Shown here one piece after another: positions 23,019 through 32,460 of a stretch of 46,690 bases of DNA. The stretch is taken from NCBI GenBank assembly GCA_024364805.1, contig CM044490.1, forward strand, positions 115,764,145 to 115,810,834, read 5' to 3'. The first letter of the stretch is position 1; each line of letters opens with the position of its first letter. Source of the DNA: Euprymna scolopes. Its lineage: Eukaryota; Mollusca; Cephalopoda; Sepiida; Sepiolidae. The position numbers were made by a program, and so were the translations under genes. The notes beneath the pieces are model-generated. The model made no database searches and was not told the origin of the DNA. It saw only the letters and a list, made by a program, of their open reading frames with translations.

Positions 23019-23417
23019 GTTTAAATGTATGTATGCATGTATGTCTGCCTAAAACTTTCGACAGAAGCAACGGATTTTCACAAAATCAGTATTATTTTGC
23101 AGCTGGACGTGTTAGACGACAAATATCGAAAAATTGGCCAAAAACATTAATTCTTTTACCTTCGACTGGGCACTTTTTTACAAGGAGGGATGGATATTTT
23201 GTGAGCAATTTTTGCAAGTCATCGTATCGGTTGGATTGACTTTGTCTAATTTTAATGCTCCAAAATTCCATGGAGCAGGGGTAAGACGTCAGGTTTTCTT
23301 TCACTTTATTTTCTGCCTTCATGTCACGGGTTCGAGCTTGCCTACCTGCTACGACTTTTTTTTTTTTGCTCAATACACACATCCAAACACCCGGGAAACG
23401 CCGGGCACCCAGGCTAG
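23019..23417 (+). mobile_element. Non-autonomous Helitron H1, 5' tip missing
   Basis: Plus-strand copy ending in the hairpin ACACCCGGGAAACGCCGGGC (stem CCCGG/CCGGG), then ACCCAGGCTAG and T at 23418. The inner 5' part has TTTAAATGTATGTATG and AAACTTTCGACAGAAGCAAC, shared with 15602-15465 and 28850-28945. The first ~30 bp of the family consensus are missing because the copy abuts LINE-A. No protein-coding sequence. Confidence 0.75.
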
Positions 23418-23709
23418 TCTTAAATAAAATTCAGAATCTTTTCTCTAATACAACAATATTTAGGACAAATAAACTTCAGTCCATTTCAAGCAAATTCCCG
23501 TCATGAATGTTGAGCAGTCTTCGTCCTATGGCTATTCAATGATGCTGATTTGTCTACCAAGTTGCAGTCATGAATGTCTAACAGTCTTTATTTTAAATGT
23601 TCTAAATATCCCTACGTTGCAAGCACACCTACATACACTTTTGGCGGTGATAGTCTTTTTATTTCAAGAATAAGCTGAGAATTACGTTCTGTTAATTATA
23701 ATTCATTTA
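23418..23709. repeat. Contains dispersed repeat E, antisense
   Basis: GTCATGAATGTCTAACAGTC at 23567 and a related block at 23500 match, inverted, the GACTGTTAGACACTCAGGAC region of the copy at 16680. The rest is unassigned. Confidence 0.35.
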
Positions 23710-24379
23710 TATGTAATTATATATAAAAAGCACCATGTGCGTGTGTCTGTTTCTTTTGTGAGTTCGTTCCTTATGGACACCGAAACGGCTCGACCGATTT
23801 TTTCTAAAATTGCACACAAATGTACTTTATATCTCTGGGAGTGTTCTTACGTAGATTTTGTATTGGAATGCCCTTGATAAGTATCGAAAATCGATAATCA
23901 AAAAAAGAAGGAATAGTTCGATAGTGACCAAATGTAACACTGACACAATCTAATATCAGAAGTGTATTTGAGAAGTCTTATCACCGCACAAGTAAAGGAG
24001 TCCAGTGCATAAAATCAAGAGTATGTTCTTTCATATGACAAAGGCACGTTAGAAGTGATTTTTTTTGCTTAGCGCACAATTAAACTATGATACTTAACTT
24101 TTGCATTTTAAACTTAAATTGAATAAAATCAACAGTAATTTGTCTACAGTTAAATATAAACCAAAATGTATTGTGAATTAAGTCATTATGGGGAGGTATG
24201 GGTAGCTTCCTCCCGTTGTAATTTGGTGAGTCCCTGACTAGAGTAGGCAATAAATCGATTTAATTGAAATAAAAATGGACGATTTCATCGATTTCGATGA
24301 CAATAAAAAGTGTTGGAAGTGTGAGACATTCGTCGACCCTCATTCAATCCCGAGCAACATCTGGCCTCTCTGCTTATAG
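23710..24379 (+). mobile_element. Non-autonomous Helitron H2, diverged copy
   Basis: Colinear with the minus-strand copy at 16799-17434: GAGTTCGTTCCTTATGGACA, GAAACGGCTCGACCGATTTT, AAAATCGATAATC, ATTAAGTCATTATGGGGAGG and AAATGGACGATTTCA follow the same order and spacing. Its 5' TC and 3' CTAG are no longer clear, so both ends are approximate. More decayed than the other copy. Confidence 0.65.
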
Positions 24380-24417
24380 ATAACATATATAATAATAAAT
24401 AGGTAATTATACAATGA

Positions 24418-24418
24418 G

Positions 24419-24460
<42 letters not shown>
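24418..24460. repeat. (TA)n microsatellite
   Basis: About 40 bp of TA dinucleotides. Confidence 0.95.
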
Positions 24461-24464
<4 letters not shown>

Positions 24465-24504
24465 TTTATATTTAGAAATAAAATAGGTTTAAAGCTCCTA
24501 AAAT

Positions 24505-24790
24505 TCGGACTCATGGCACAGTGGTACTTGGAAACATTCTGTTGTCAAAGGTTGAAGGTTCAATCCTGAGCTACAAAAAATACAATTGCACATTACTTAG
24601 GATTTCTGTTATGGCTGAATGATCGAGGACAATGTACCCACATGAATAAAATAAAGAGTTCCGTCCAGGTTTCCGAATTCAACAAGATACACCTGAAGTA
24701 GGTCAGAGCTTACATCAACGGAAACATTTTGAAAATGACACTCAAGATGAGAACAGTAGTCTGAAGAATACAAATAATATGAGTTTGAAA
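24505..24790 (+). repeat. tRNA-derived SINE, best copy
   Basis: The head contains TGGCACAGTGG at 24514-24524 (Pol III A box) and GGTTCAATCC at 24557-24566 (B box), the internal promoter of a tRNA gene. The body carries ACAATTGCACATTACTTAGG and AAATAAAGAGTTCCG, and the end CTCAAGATGAGAACAGTAGT and CTGAAGAATACAAA. The same order is seen at 29781-30090 (+) and, inverted, at 36665-36985. SINEs of this type are copied by LINE enzymes. The anticodon region does not fold convincingly, so the parent tRNA cannot be named. Confidence 0.8.
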
Positions 24791-25552
24791 ATTGTTTTGA
24801 TAGACATTATCTTTGAAACAATACTACATAGCAAACGGTTAGTGTTAAACTCATGTAGGATCAAAACTTCTACACATGACATAATTATGAAAATGATCTC
24901 TCATATAATTGAACTACAATAAAAAAAATCTATTAAAGATTCATGATTAAACTTGGCGGACAATCGGGCATAGAATGAAAATTTATACTAAATATGGTTA
25001 GATTACAAAAAGGGATGTTAATTTTATTAAACATTTCATGGTTGGCAGTTTTTAGTGTCGCTATGTAAAAATTTAAAAAATTTAACAATGACAGATTCCT
25101 CTGCTTTGCCCCCCCTCCTCCACATATACCTACTCACAACTCCTAATGTACATATTATAAAAGACTTATTATTTGCTTACATTAATTAATTTTTACCTAA
25201 TTGCTTTTCTATTCTATGGGGTATTTTACTTTTACAAAATAAATAAACTTTGTTGATCTGAACGCGAGTAAATAAAGTCAAAACTGTCTTTTCGAACAGC
25301 CAAAAATAGTGAAGGAAAAGACCTACTTTGTAGTGTTGGAAATCAAATCTAAAAAAGCACTGGGTGTTCTGTGCTGCATACACATTGCTTTAAACAATAC
25401 GTTCCACCAAATCCAATAAGTTCCTAATTAAATTTCACTATTTAATTGGTTTAGTGATCAGCCAAAACAACGACGTTAGACTTATTCTTAGAGGCTTTGG
25501 CGCGGAAGTCTCAGTTTAGAACAATGTTAAAGTTTTATTCGCTTAGTGTTGA
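24791..25552. other. Mostly unassigned; repeat E at 24940-25045
   Basis: The repeat E copy has CTTGGCGGACAATCGGGCAT and GATGTTAATTTTATTAA. No feature was supported in 25050-25552. Confidence 0.4.
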
Positions 25553-25665
25553 CTAGCTAAAGTACCCGTCTATGGCGGATTGCCAAACTATTCCCTATCT
25601 GCAGTTCAACTCAACCTGAAAAACAGATTTAGATTCTAAATTGCACTAAGAAAACAATTATATAA
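25553..25665 (-). mobile_element. Helitron 3' end (H2-like)
   Basis: The minus strand ends GACGGGTACTTTAGCTAG followed by T at 25552. Inward, TTCTAAATTGCACTAAGAAA matches GTCTAAATTGCACTGTAGAG of the H2 copy at about 16991-17010. The segment is internally shorter than H2 and the 5' end is not recognisable. Confidence 0.5.
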
Positions 25666-25970
25666 GTATTCTACTTCAATTGACATGTTTAGGGGAAATT
25701 ATGGCGAGAGATTCCCTTCTCACTAACTAAGAAAGAACTCAGTTGGCAAAGTTTACGTATGTAATTCTTGGGGCAACTCAGCTGTTTTCCTCATCGTTCC
25801 CAACTTAATTTGAATGGATGTTGTCTACTCCTTTTGTTAACATATTCGACGCTAGGCGGCGCTTTATTAGTATGACTATTTGAAAAGTCGACTAAAAGGA
25901 GTAGCGTCAATAGTTTGTTTTTGCAAAAGAACACATGGACAGACATTAGTTCAAAATTAAAGAATGCATT
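25666..25970. other. Nothing recognised
   Basis: No supported feature. Confidence 0.4.
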
Positions 25971-26128
25971 CTTGATGGGCCGTCCTTTTAAGTAAACTAA
26001 TTTACCAAATTTCCACTACTAACGATTACTACGATATTGGCCCATGGACTTCCATACACTCATTAATCCTTATCCTCGAGTGGCCTCCGGGCCTTGGTAA
26101 GTGGTGATTCTTTTGGTAAAAAAAAGCA
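25971..26128 (+). mobile_element. LINE-B 3' tail
   Basis: Begins CTTGATGGGCCGTCC, the last codons of ORF2 (MSRS region), followed by the 3' UTR blocks CGATTACTACGATATTG, TTATCCTCGAGTGGCC and CTTGGTAAGTGGTGAT and an A run. Strongly 5' truncated. Confidence 0.85.
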
Positions 26129-27152
26129 AACAATTAAAAATTCGTCGTCTTTATTACATAGTTGTTAGCATTTCATTACAGAGTTATTCCCCATAAATTT
26201 ACAATCCAATCATATTTGGCACAAAAACTTCACTATATCTGGATCAATATTGAGAACTACCTAGTGGCTGTTAAGAAATTTTGGGCAGCCTTGTTGAGGG
26301 AAATAGGTGCTGTGATGAAGAGGTTTCATTTTAAAATTCTGTATTGGTTTCCGCGTTTAACAATGATTCTAGGGTTCGGAAAAAATGCACTTAAACATGA
26401 TCGGAAGTGACATTGGCCCGAACATTATCGAAGTGTTAAGTTTAAATTATATTGTGATGTTTTAAAAGTTAGATCTAAATAGCATTTAAGCTTATATATC
26501 TAACTTTAATTCTGAGTAGCAAATTTACATTTTTTTTATTGCTATACCATGTTATTAACACTATAATAAAATATTTCGCTACAGTTAATATTTTAAAATA
26601 AGGTAGTATTGTAAAATGGATATTTTCTTTATTTCTGAAAAAGCAAAATCATTGCGGGGAATAACTTATAATTTTAATTAAGAATATAAAATTATTTATA
26701 TCTCCCACAACTAACATTTTATTCCATCTTTCCATTTAAGTTTTTTAAATGTGTAAACATTTGAAAGTTAAAAAATGTTTGTTGTTGCTATCACTAAAAT
26801 AATGCACTTTGTTATTATTTATTTAAATTTAAAAAAAGGTGTTTCTCAGCGGACAACTTGTAATAAAATAACATTATTCAATTATGACCAGAAAAACAAA
26901 ATCGAAAAGGTAGATAACTTATTTTTAAAGAATATAAAACAAGTTGCCTCCGTTATAAGCAACATTTGTTTTTTTTCTGCATGTTTAAGAAACTGTGAAA
27001 AAGTAAAGAGTTAAAAAATAAGATGACTTCACTTCATCCCTGGCAACGCTGGCTATGCACTAATATCTCTATCTAAATATTAATACTGTGGTACCTTTAG
27101 CGTACTTGTGTTAAGGTTTCCAGATTATAAATTATTCGATCAGGCGATCCAA
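26129..27152. other. AT-rich sequence, nothing recognised
   Basis: Frames at 26162-26410 and 26775-27014 have no recognisable motif. Confidence 0.45.
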
Positions 27153-27272
27153 TTTTTTTTAAAAAGGAGAACAGAAGACGGTAGCATACTACGAACATTA
27201 AATTATTAGTGTATAGATACGTTTATTAAATGTTCGTTGTATGTTACCAACTATCCTCTTTTTAATAAATAG
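27153..27272. mobile_element. Palindromic (foldback) MITE-like element
   Basis: Two imperfect arms of about 45-50 bp (27153-27206 and 27223-27272) face each other across a ~16-bp loop. Left-arm landmarks AAAAAGGAGAACAG and CATACTACGAACATT pair with AATGTTCGTTGTATG and CTATCCTCTTTTT on the right. No coding sequence; no clear target duplication. Confidence 0.6.
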
Positions 27273-28190
27273 CATCTCCCAACCACCGAAGACGCAATGT
27301 AAAAAACCAATTTAAAAGAATGATATCGTTTTTGGCCTACGTGAAATTAAAATATACTTTCTTGGTCTTCTGACTAGGATTCAATGGTTGTATTTGTTCT
27401 GCCTAAAGTGGTATCATTATATCATGGGGTTTCCGTGCATGCCGGACGTCCATACAATGGAAATAAGTCACTGACTCCTATAAAGATATTGGAGATAAAC
27501 CGTAATAACCAGATATATTCTGACACTACATTAACCAGATTACTTAGATAAATATTATTACAGTTTTAACAAAAGTGACACAATAATATCGCAGGGTCTC
27601 CATTCACGTTAAACGTTTATATAATGCCTTACAGTAATATATTACATATGAAAGATGGCGCTGTGGAAGTTCCACAAGTCTCTTTATTATGTATACGATG
27701 TTCTGCAGACAGAAATCGTTTTCAGCTTGTTTCTGGCTCTTTTATTTTTTCTGTAAATCCTCTCAAAACAAAGATTGTTGATTTGTCGCATTTCCCTTCT
27801 GCAACTGACATCTTCTGACAACAAAGTTGTCCCATTCTATGTGCGCGAAAGAAAGATCACCGACATATCCATAGTCTCCAAAACCATAATTTTTCATGGC
27901 ACCTCGTTTTTTTTTTCATTTTGGTTCTTTCATTGTTCTTTGAAATCAACGTTTCTCTAAAAAGGATGTCACTCTCCACAAAGCAAACCTCAAACAGAGA
28001 CCTACACAGACACCCAGACATAGATGTGACGAGCATGCGCGGAAGCGCTCAAGAATCTCAAAAATGTCTTAGTCAGGCTTGTCTACGGTAGATATGAGTT
28101 TGTCCATGCTTACAAAAAGCCGATTCCAGAGTTATTTGAAGAGTAAATGCCGAGGTTGCTCTGGTAACGAGTCGTGTTGTCATTTCGTTT
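27273..28190. other. Nothing recognised
   Basis: Slightly GC-richer after 27600. Frames at 27624-27818 and 28079-28297 show no known domain. Confidence 0.4.
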
Positions 28191-28350
28191 GGGACCATGC
28201 CGTATGCCGAATCGTTGCAAATGTTCAGATTCGAATCAATGGATGCGTCTGGCATCGTGTCATATCGAATCGATGGAGGTGTTCGGGTTTAAATTAATGA
28301 AGTTGTTCGGGATAGTGCCGGGTTGCATAGACAAAATTGTTCAGGACTAT
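28191..28350 (+). repeat. Degenerate minisatellite, 58-60-bp unit
   Basis: Two and a half units start near 28191, 28251 and 28309. Each has a GG(G)(A/C)...(A/C)(G/T)TG(C/T)C opening, an AATCG-type middle and a GTTCGG/GTTCAG end. The open frame 28174-28401 spans them but has no other sign of coding. Confidence 0.5.
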
Positions 28351-28562
28351 ACTGCCAAATATGATAACTTTTTTTTCGTTTTGTCTTTCCTCCTTTCATG
28401 AAGCAAGAATAGACATTATTAAAATTTCTAGGTAAAAAAAAAAAATATTAAAAAAAACAGATACCGTCCTGGCTTTATTAGTAAAAACTAAGATGTGATA
28501 ATCATTTATTCCTTTCTTTTTTTACAATCTTTTATACAAGGTGGTCCCCCCTTTAAATGACG

Positions 28563-29341
28563 CTAGCCTGGGTGCCCAGCGTTGCCCGGGTGTTCGGAGG
28601 CGTGTGTTGAGCAAAAAAAAACAAAAAAAAAACAAGTGGCAGTAGGCAGATTGTCTCGAACTCGTACCGCAAAGGAGGAAAATAACGTGAAAAAAACAAG
28701 TGACGTCATTACCGCTGTGTCCATCTCAAAATCGGAAGTGGCGAAGGTTTAAATTAAGGCTGGTCAATCGAAAAGAGGGGATGACTTTCGAAAATATCGG
28801 TGAAAAAAGCGACCCCTCATCGTAGCAAAGTGAGAGTGAAGAAATTAATTTTTTAGCCAGGCTTCCGATATTTGTCGTCTGAAGGGTTGAGCTTCAGAAT
28901 GATACCGATCTCGTGCAAATCCGTTGTGTCTGTCGAAAGTTTTAAGCATAATGTTGCAATATTTTGGTGTTTTAATGGGGTATGATCCCATACAGTCGGA
29001 CGATTCTATTTATAAACGATGCTGCTGAGAACTGACGAATCAAATTAACTACGTTCTGCTACCAACCAATCAGAAACTAGAATTGCTTCATAAATATCAA
29101 ACCTTTTCTAGAGCAATTTCACATGTTCTTTTCCCGGGTTTCGACACGGTAAGAATATTTTGTTCTGTGGAACTGTCTACTACGAACAAGTACCTCCCAG
29201 GACTTGTGTGTAACAGCGAACCATCTGAAACTGTTCTGAAACTCAAAATGGCTTACACTTCTAGAAATACATACATACATACACACATACATACATACAT
29301 ACATACATACAATCATTTAAACAGTGGGATTTATATTATGG
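28563..29341 (-). mobile_element. Helitron H1, interrupted by unclassified DNA
   Basis: The minus-strand 3' end is the GC hairpin then CACCCAGGCTAG at 28566-28563. H1 body blocks run to GTCGAAAGTTTT at about 28947. The ACAT repeat, ATTTAAACAG and TTATATTAT, which normally follow at once, reappear only at 29266-29340. About 310 bp between (28948-29262) is absent from the H1 copies at 15378 and 23019. Confidence 0.65.
28948..29262. other. Unclassified insertion inside Helitron H1
   Basis: This ~315-bp block separates two halves of the H1 sequence. It contains a CCAAT motif near 29065, a TATTTATAAA stretch near 29009 and ends near CTTCTAGAAAT. No terminal repeat or target duplication was obvious, so the kind of element is open. 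Confidence 0.45.
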
Positions 29342-29439
29342 GTGCCACCAATAAAATCTTATTTCATAATAAAATTCATAATTATTTATGCACAGCAATC
29401 ATATCAACCAACGGTAGTTACCACAGGCAGGTTGAATCG

Positions 29440-29645
29440 GCCCTTTCCGAAGAAGGAAGTATCAAAGGAATATATAATATTCACAAATAGTCCCCAGTCG
29501 CATGTATATTCCAGTCAGGGGATATGACAATGTTAGGTTTTTGCAGTTATTGCAGGGAGCTATCGACATCCTCCTATATAAAGCGCCTGGTATTCCAGAG
29601 GGTCATCCATTGGGTACTGATCAGGCTCAATGTTGGTTCACTTCG
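29440..29645 (+). repeat. Repeat R, copy 1
   Basis: Shares GGAATAT, TTCACAAATAGTCC and CAGTCGCATGTATATT with a second copy at 42210-42360, followed by the GGGGATATGACA block. No coding or Pol III signal identified. Confidence 0.5.
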
Positions 29646-29780
29646 GTTTATGATAATTATGCCTTATATTCAATCCAACCAAATTTGGTACAAATAAACG
29701 TTATGTTTCTGAATTTTGGAGACGAAGATTGAGTATTCATATTGTTTGGATATTTGGTACTACTATTCTCAATTTGAGGT

Positions 29781-30090
29781 TCTCGTGGCTTCATGGATAA
29801 AATACTTTGTAAAATTCTATTGCAAAGTATACTCTTCTGGAGGCTGAAGATTCAATCCTTAGTGCGGGCGACACCCAAAATACGAGTGCAAATTACTTAA
29901 GACTTCTACCCAGTCATTGCTAATGAAATGAGAACATGTTACTCCTGTTGATTAAATTAAGAGTTCCGTTTGAAAGTTCATGAAGATTCTAATGTTTGAC
30001 AACATTCACCTGAAGAGGGTGGAAGGCTACATCGACTTAACAGTCAAGATGAGAACTACATTCTGAAGAATCCAAACAATACTAATATTA
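29781..30090 (+). repeat. tRNA-derived SINE
   Basis: Degenerate A box TGGCTTCATGG (29786-29796) and B box GATTCAATCC (29849-29858). The head shares CATGGATAAA and CTGGAGG blocks with the inverse of 36905-36970. The tail CAGTCAAGATGAGAACTACA and CTGAAGAATCCAAA matches the copy ending at 24790. Confidence 0.8.
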
Positions 30091-31224
30091 CTCTATGCCC
30101 GACTTGTCTACAAATTTTCCATTATTAATGTTCAAAAGTCTTTGTTTTATCGCTCAAATGTGTTTATCGGCATTGATCAATACTAAGGACTATCTCGTAA
30201 TTGTTGAAAAGTTTTGAGCAGCTGTGGTGAGGCAAATAACTGCTGCAATAAATGGAAGGTTTCAGTTTGAAATTGTGTATCAATTTTAGAGTTCAATATA
30301 AAAGTTCCCGAGTTTGAAAAAAAAAATCTACCTGCAGAAAGTCGAAAGTTTCATCGATCGAACATGATCAAAATGTTGATCAAAATGTTTTGAAGCATTA
30401 ACTAAGATTTTAATTGGTGTTCAGTACAATCAGTTCTAACTGGCAGTCATATAGAGGTTCAATATGCAATCGTCACAATAAGCGATAATAACTAAGAATA
30501 AAAGTAAAATTTACTGAACAGGTTAATGTAGTTTGTTTGAAGCATTGATTAGTGTATATATGAAGGCAATTCGTAGAAAGCAATACAATACAGAGGTGTA
30601 ACGGATTAGCACGAACTGAAACATCGGTGGAATGAGATATGCAGATTCACTTTTTATTCACGCATGTTCTTTTTTATATACACTCATTCCATTATATTAT
30701 ATTCTATTCTTACTTGTGTCAGTGTGCTCTGATGGATTATTTAGTCCTTTTTGAATTGTGTTATGAAGTCCTGAACGCGCTGCCTCAGAACTATGTGATG
30801 TTGTTTGGTTGTTTTTGTTCTACGGCATATCAACTCTTTTCAGGTTATTTAATGCCAAATCCAGTGGTTTAGAAGAATTTTTTAGTAGAATATATATATA
30901 CATTTTTTTTTAAGTCGGTTTCTATTTAACCCATAGTTGAGACCCTATTAGGTACTACCACTCGAGGTCAGAGTGGACCTGGGAGCAATGATAATTAACG
31001 GATAGCTTCACACTCCCCAAAGCCTGCAAGCTGGGGCCTCACCATCGGATATATAGTGTAAGGTCATATCCAGGACCTGTTTTGATCAAAGTTCTGCATA
31101 ATATGATATTCTTAAGATATGTGCTCAGTTTTAATCCAAGCGTTCATTTAATTATTTAACACTTACACTCATTCATGGCTGACGGACAAAAATAATCTGA
31201 CTGTGTAAGAAATACTTTAATGGA
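30091..31224. other. Mostly unassigned; repeat E (antisense) at 30100-30165
   Basis: GCCCGACTTGTCTACAAATT at 30108 is an inverted repeat E block. A GC-richer segment at 30930-31080, with an AGGTCAGAGTGGACCT near-palindrome at 30967, could not be assigned. Confidence 0.4.
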
Positions 31225-31540
31225 ATGTGCTCTGATGAACTCCTAGTTCTTATGCCGCCCTCGACGTACATACCTCCGGCTCGTCAAGCAGCAAAATTTC
31301 ATCCCTTCACTGTTAAGATCTCTGGATGCCGGAGAGGTTTCTACTTTAATAGCTTTTTGCTGTGGGGCTGCTAGACTTTGGAATTCCCTCCTTGTCTTCT
31401 GCTTTACTGACTCTACTAACATGCACAAGTTGAAATGTAATGTGAACGGATATATTGCTGCTGATATGATCCCAAATGGTATCTCCTTACGCCCAAGTGG
31501 TAATATGCACTATTTGTGGTGAATAAGAATTTAAAAAGAA
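31225..31540 (+). mobile_element. LINE-A 3' end, 5' truncated
   Basis: Contains CCCTCGACGTACATACC, CAAGCAGCAAAATTTCATCC, TGCTAGACTTTGGAATTCCC (RLWNS region) and ACATGCACAAGTTGAAATGT in the LINE-A order, ending TTTGTGGTGAATAAGAATTT plus A-rich tail. No reverse transcriptase core. Confidence 0.85.
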
Positions 31541-31879
31541 TCTGTCTCCATGAATTGAATAAAAAGTTCAGTTCAAAATGCCTTATATTTTTTCGAGTTA
31601 TAGATATAGATATAGACATAGATATTGCTGATTGAATAAGATGCACCTAAAGATGACTAGATATAAGATCGGACGAAACATTGTAACAGATACCAACCAA
31701 GATAAGAATAAGAATCTATTTTATATTTCTTTTATTTAATTAATTGGAATTTATTATTGAGATGAGTAATTTTGTATTTATTCATTTTTTTATTGCGGAC
31801 TATGATCCTCATCTTTACGTTGTTGTTTCACGACGTTTCGGCCAACTATTTCTCTAGCCTTTGTCAGGTCGTTATTATA
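31541..31879. other. Short GATATA-type repeat; otherwise unassigned
   Basis: A TATAGA-type short tandem repeat lies at about 31602-31626. Nothing else supported. Confidence 0.45.
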
Positions 31880-32460
31880 GTATAATATTATATTTCTCTT
31901 TGCCTGTCTATCTGTCTTGAAATTACTGGATCGATCTCGTTAAAATTTTATATGGGATTTTATTATATATGATAAGATGCAGCAAACTAAATACTATGGT
32001 ACCCATTTACACAGAGATTAATAGAACTTATTTACCACAATACCATATTTACTCTAAACGTTTTCTCAGAAACTACTGGGACGAACTAGCCCAAATTTTG
32101 TATAGTCTTTAGCTATAATAAGGTGCAGAAAACTAATATTATGCTATATGTTCGATTCACAGTAAGGGATAAATAGGGATTAATAGTAATTAGTTACCAC
32201 AATATCACATTTATACGGGAATTTTTTTCAGAAATAATTTGGCCAATCTGGTTTAAATTTGGTGTGGACCCTTGCTATTATCAGCTGAAGCGAACTCCAT
32301 ATTCACTGCATGGTTTTAGATTAATAGAGATTAGTATTATTTAATGCAACAATGCCGAAAATTTAAACATATTCAACCACCAAATTTGCCGAAAAGCACT
32401 TATCCCAATCAACGGGCGATAACTTTTTCCCGTTTTGAACTTGCTAAAAAGACTCCTAAA
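31880..32460 (+). repeat. Repeat T, three-unit copy
   Basis: Tandem units begin at about 31919 (GAAATTACTGGATCG), 32069 (GAAACTACTGGGACG) and 32231 (GAAATAATTTGGCC), periods of about 150 and 162 bp. Each contains an AAATTT(T)G(G)T(G/A)T block and a GAGATTA/GGGATTA block. The outer parts match the single-unit copy at 20475-20780. Non-coding. Confidence 0.65.

Noticed and set aside
24505-24580. A functional tRNA gene
   Set aside because: The A and B boxes are present but the arms do not fold into a good cloverleaf and the sequence continues into a repeated SINE body.
29266-29312. CRISPR-like regular repeats
   Set aside because: It is a simple ACAT microsatellite within a Helitron; there are no spacers, and the sequence is animal-like.
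29083-29490. 135-codon plus-strand frame
   Set aside because: It crosses the ACAT microsatellite and the Helitron insertion; the TYIHTHIHTY stretch is repeat translation.
30967-30982. Nuclear receptor response element AGGTCAGAGTGGACCT
   Set aside because: An isolated near-palindrome with a mismatch and no adjacent gene; too easily found by chance.
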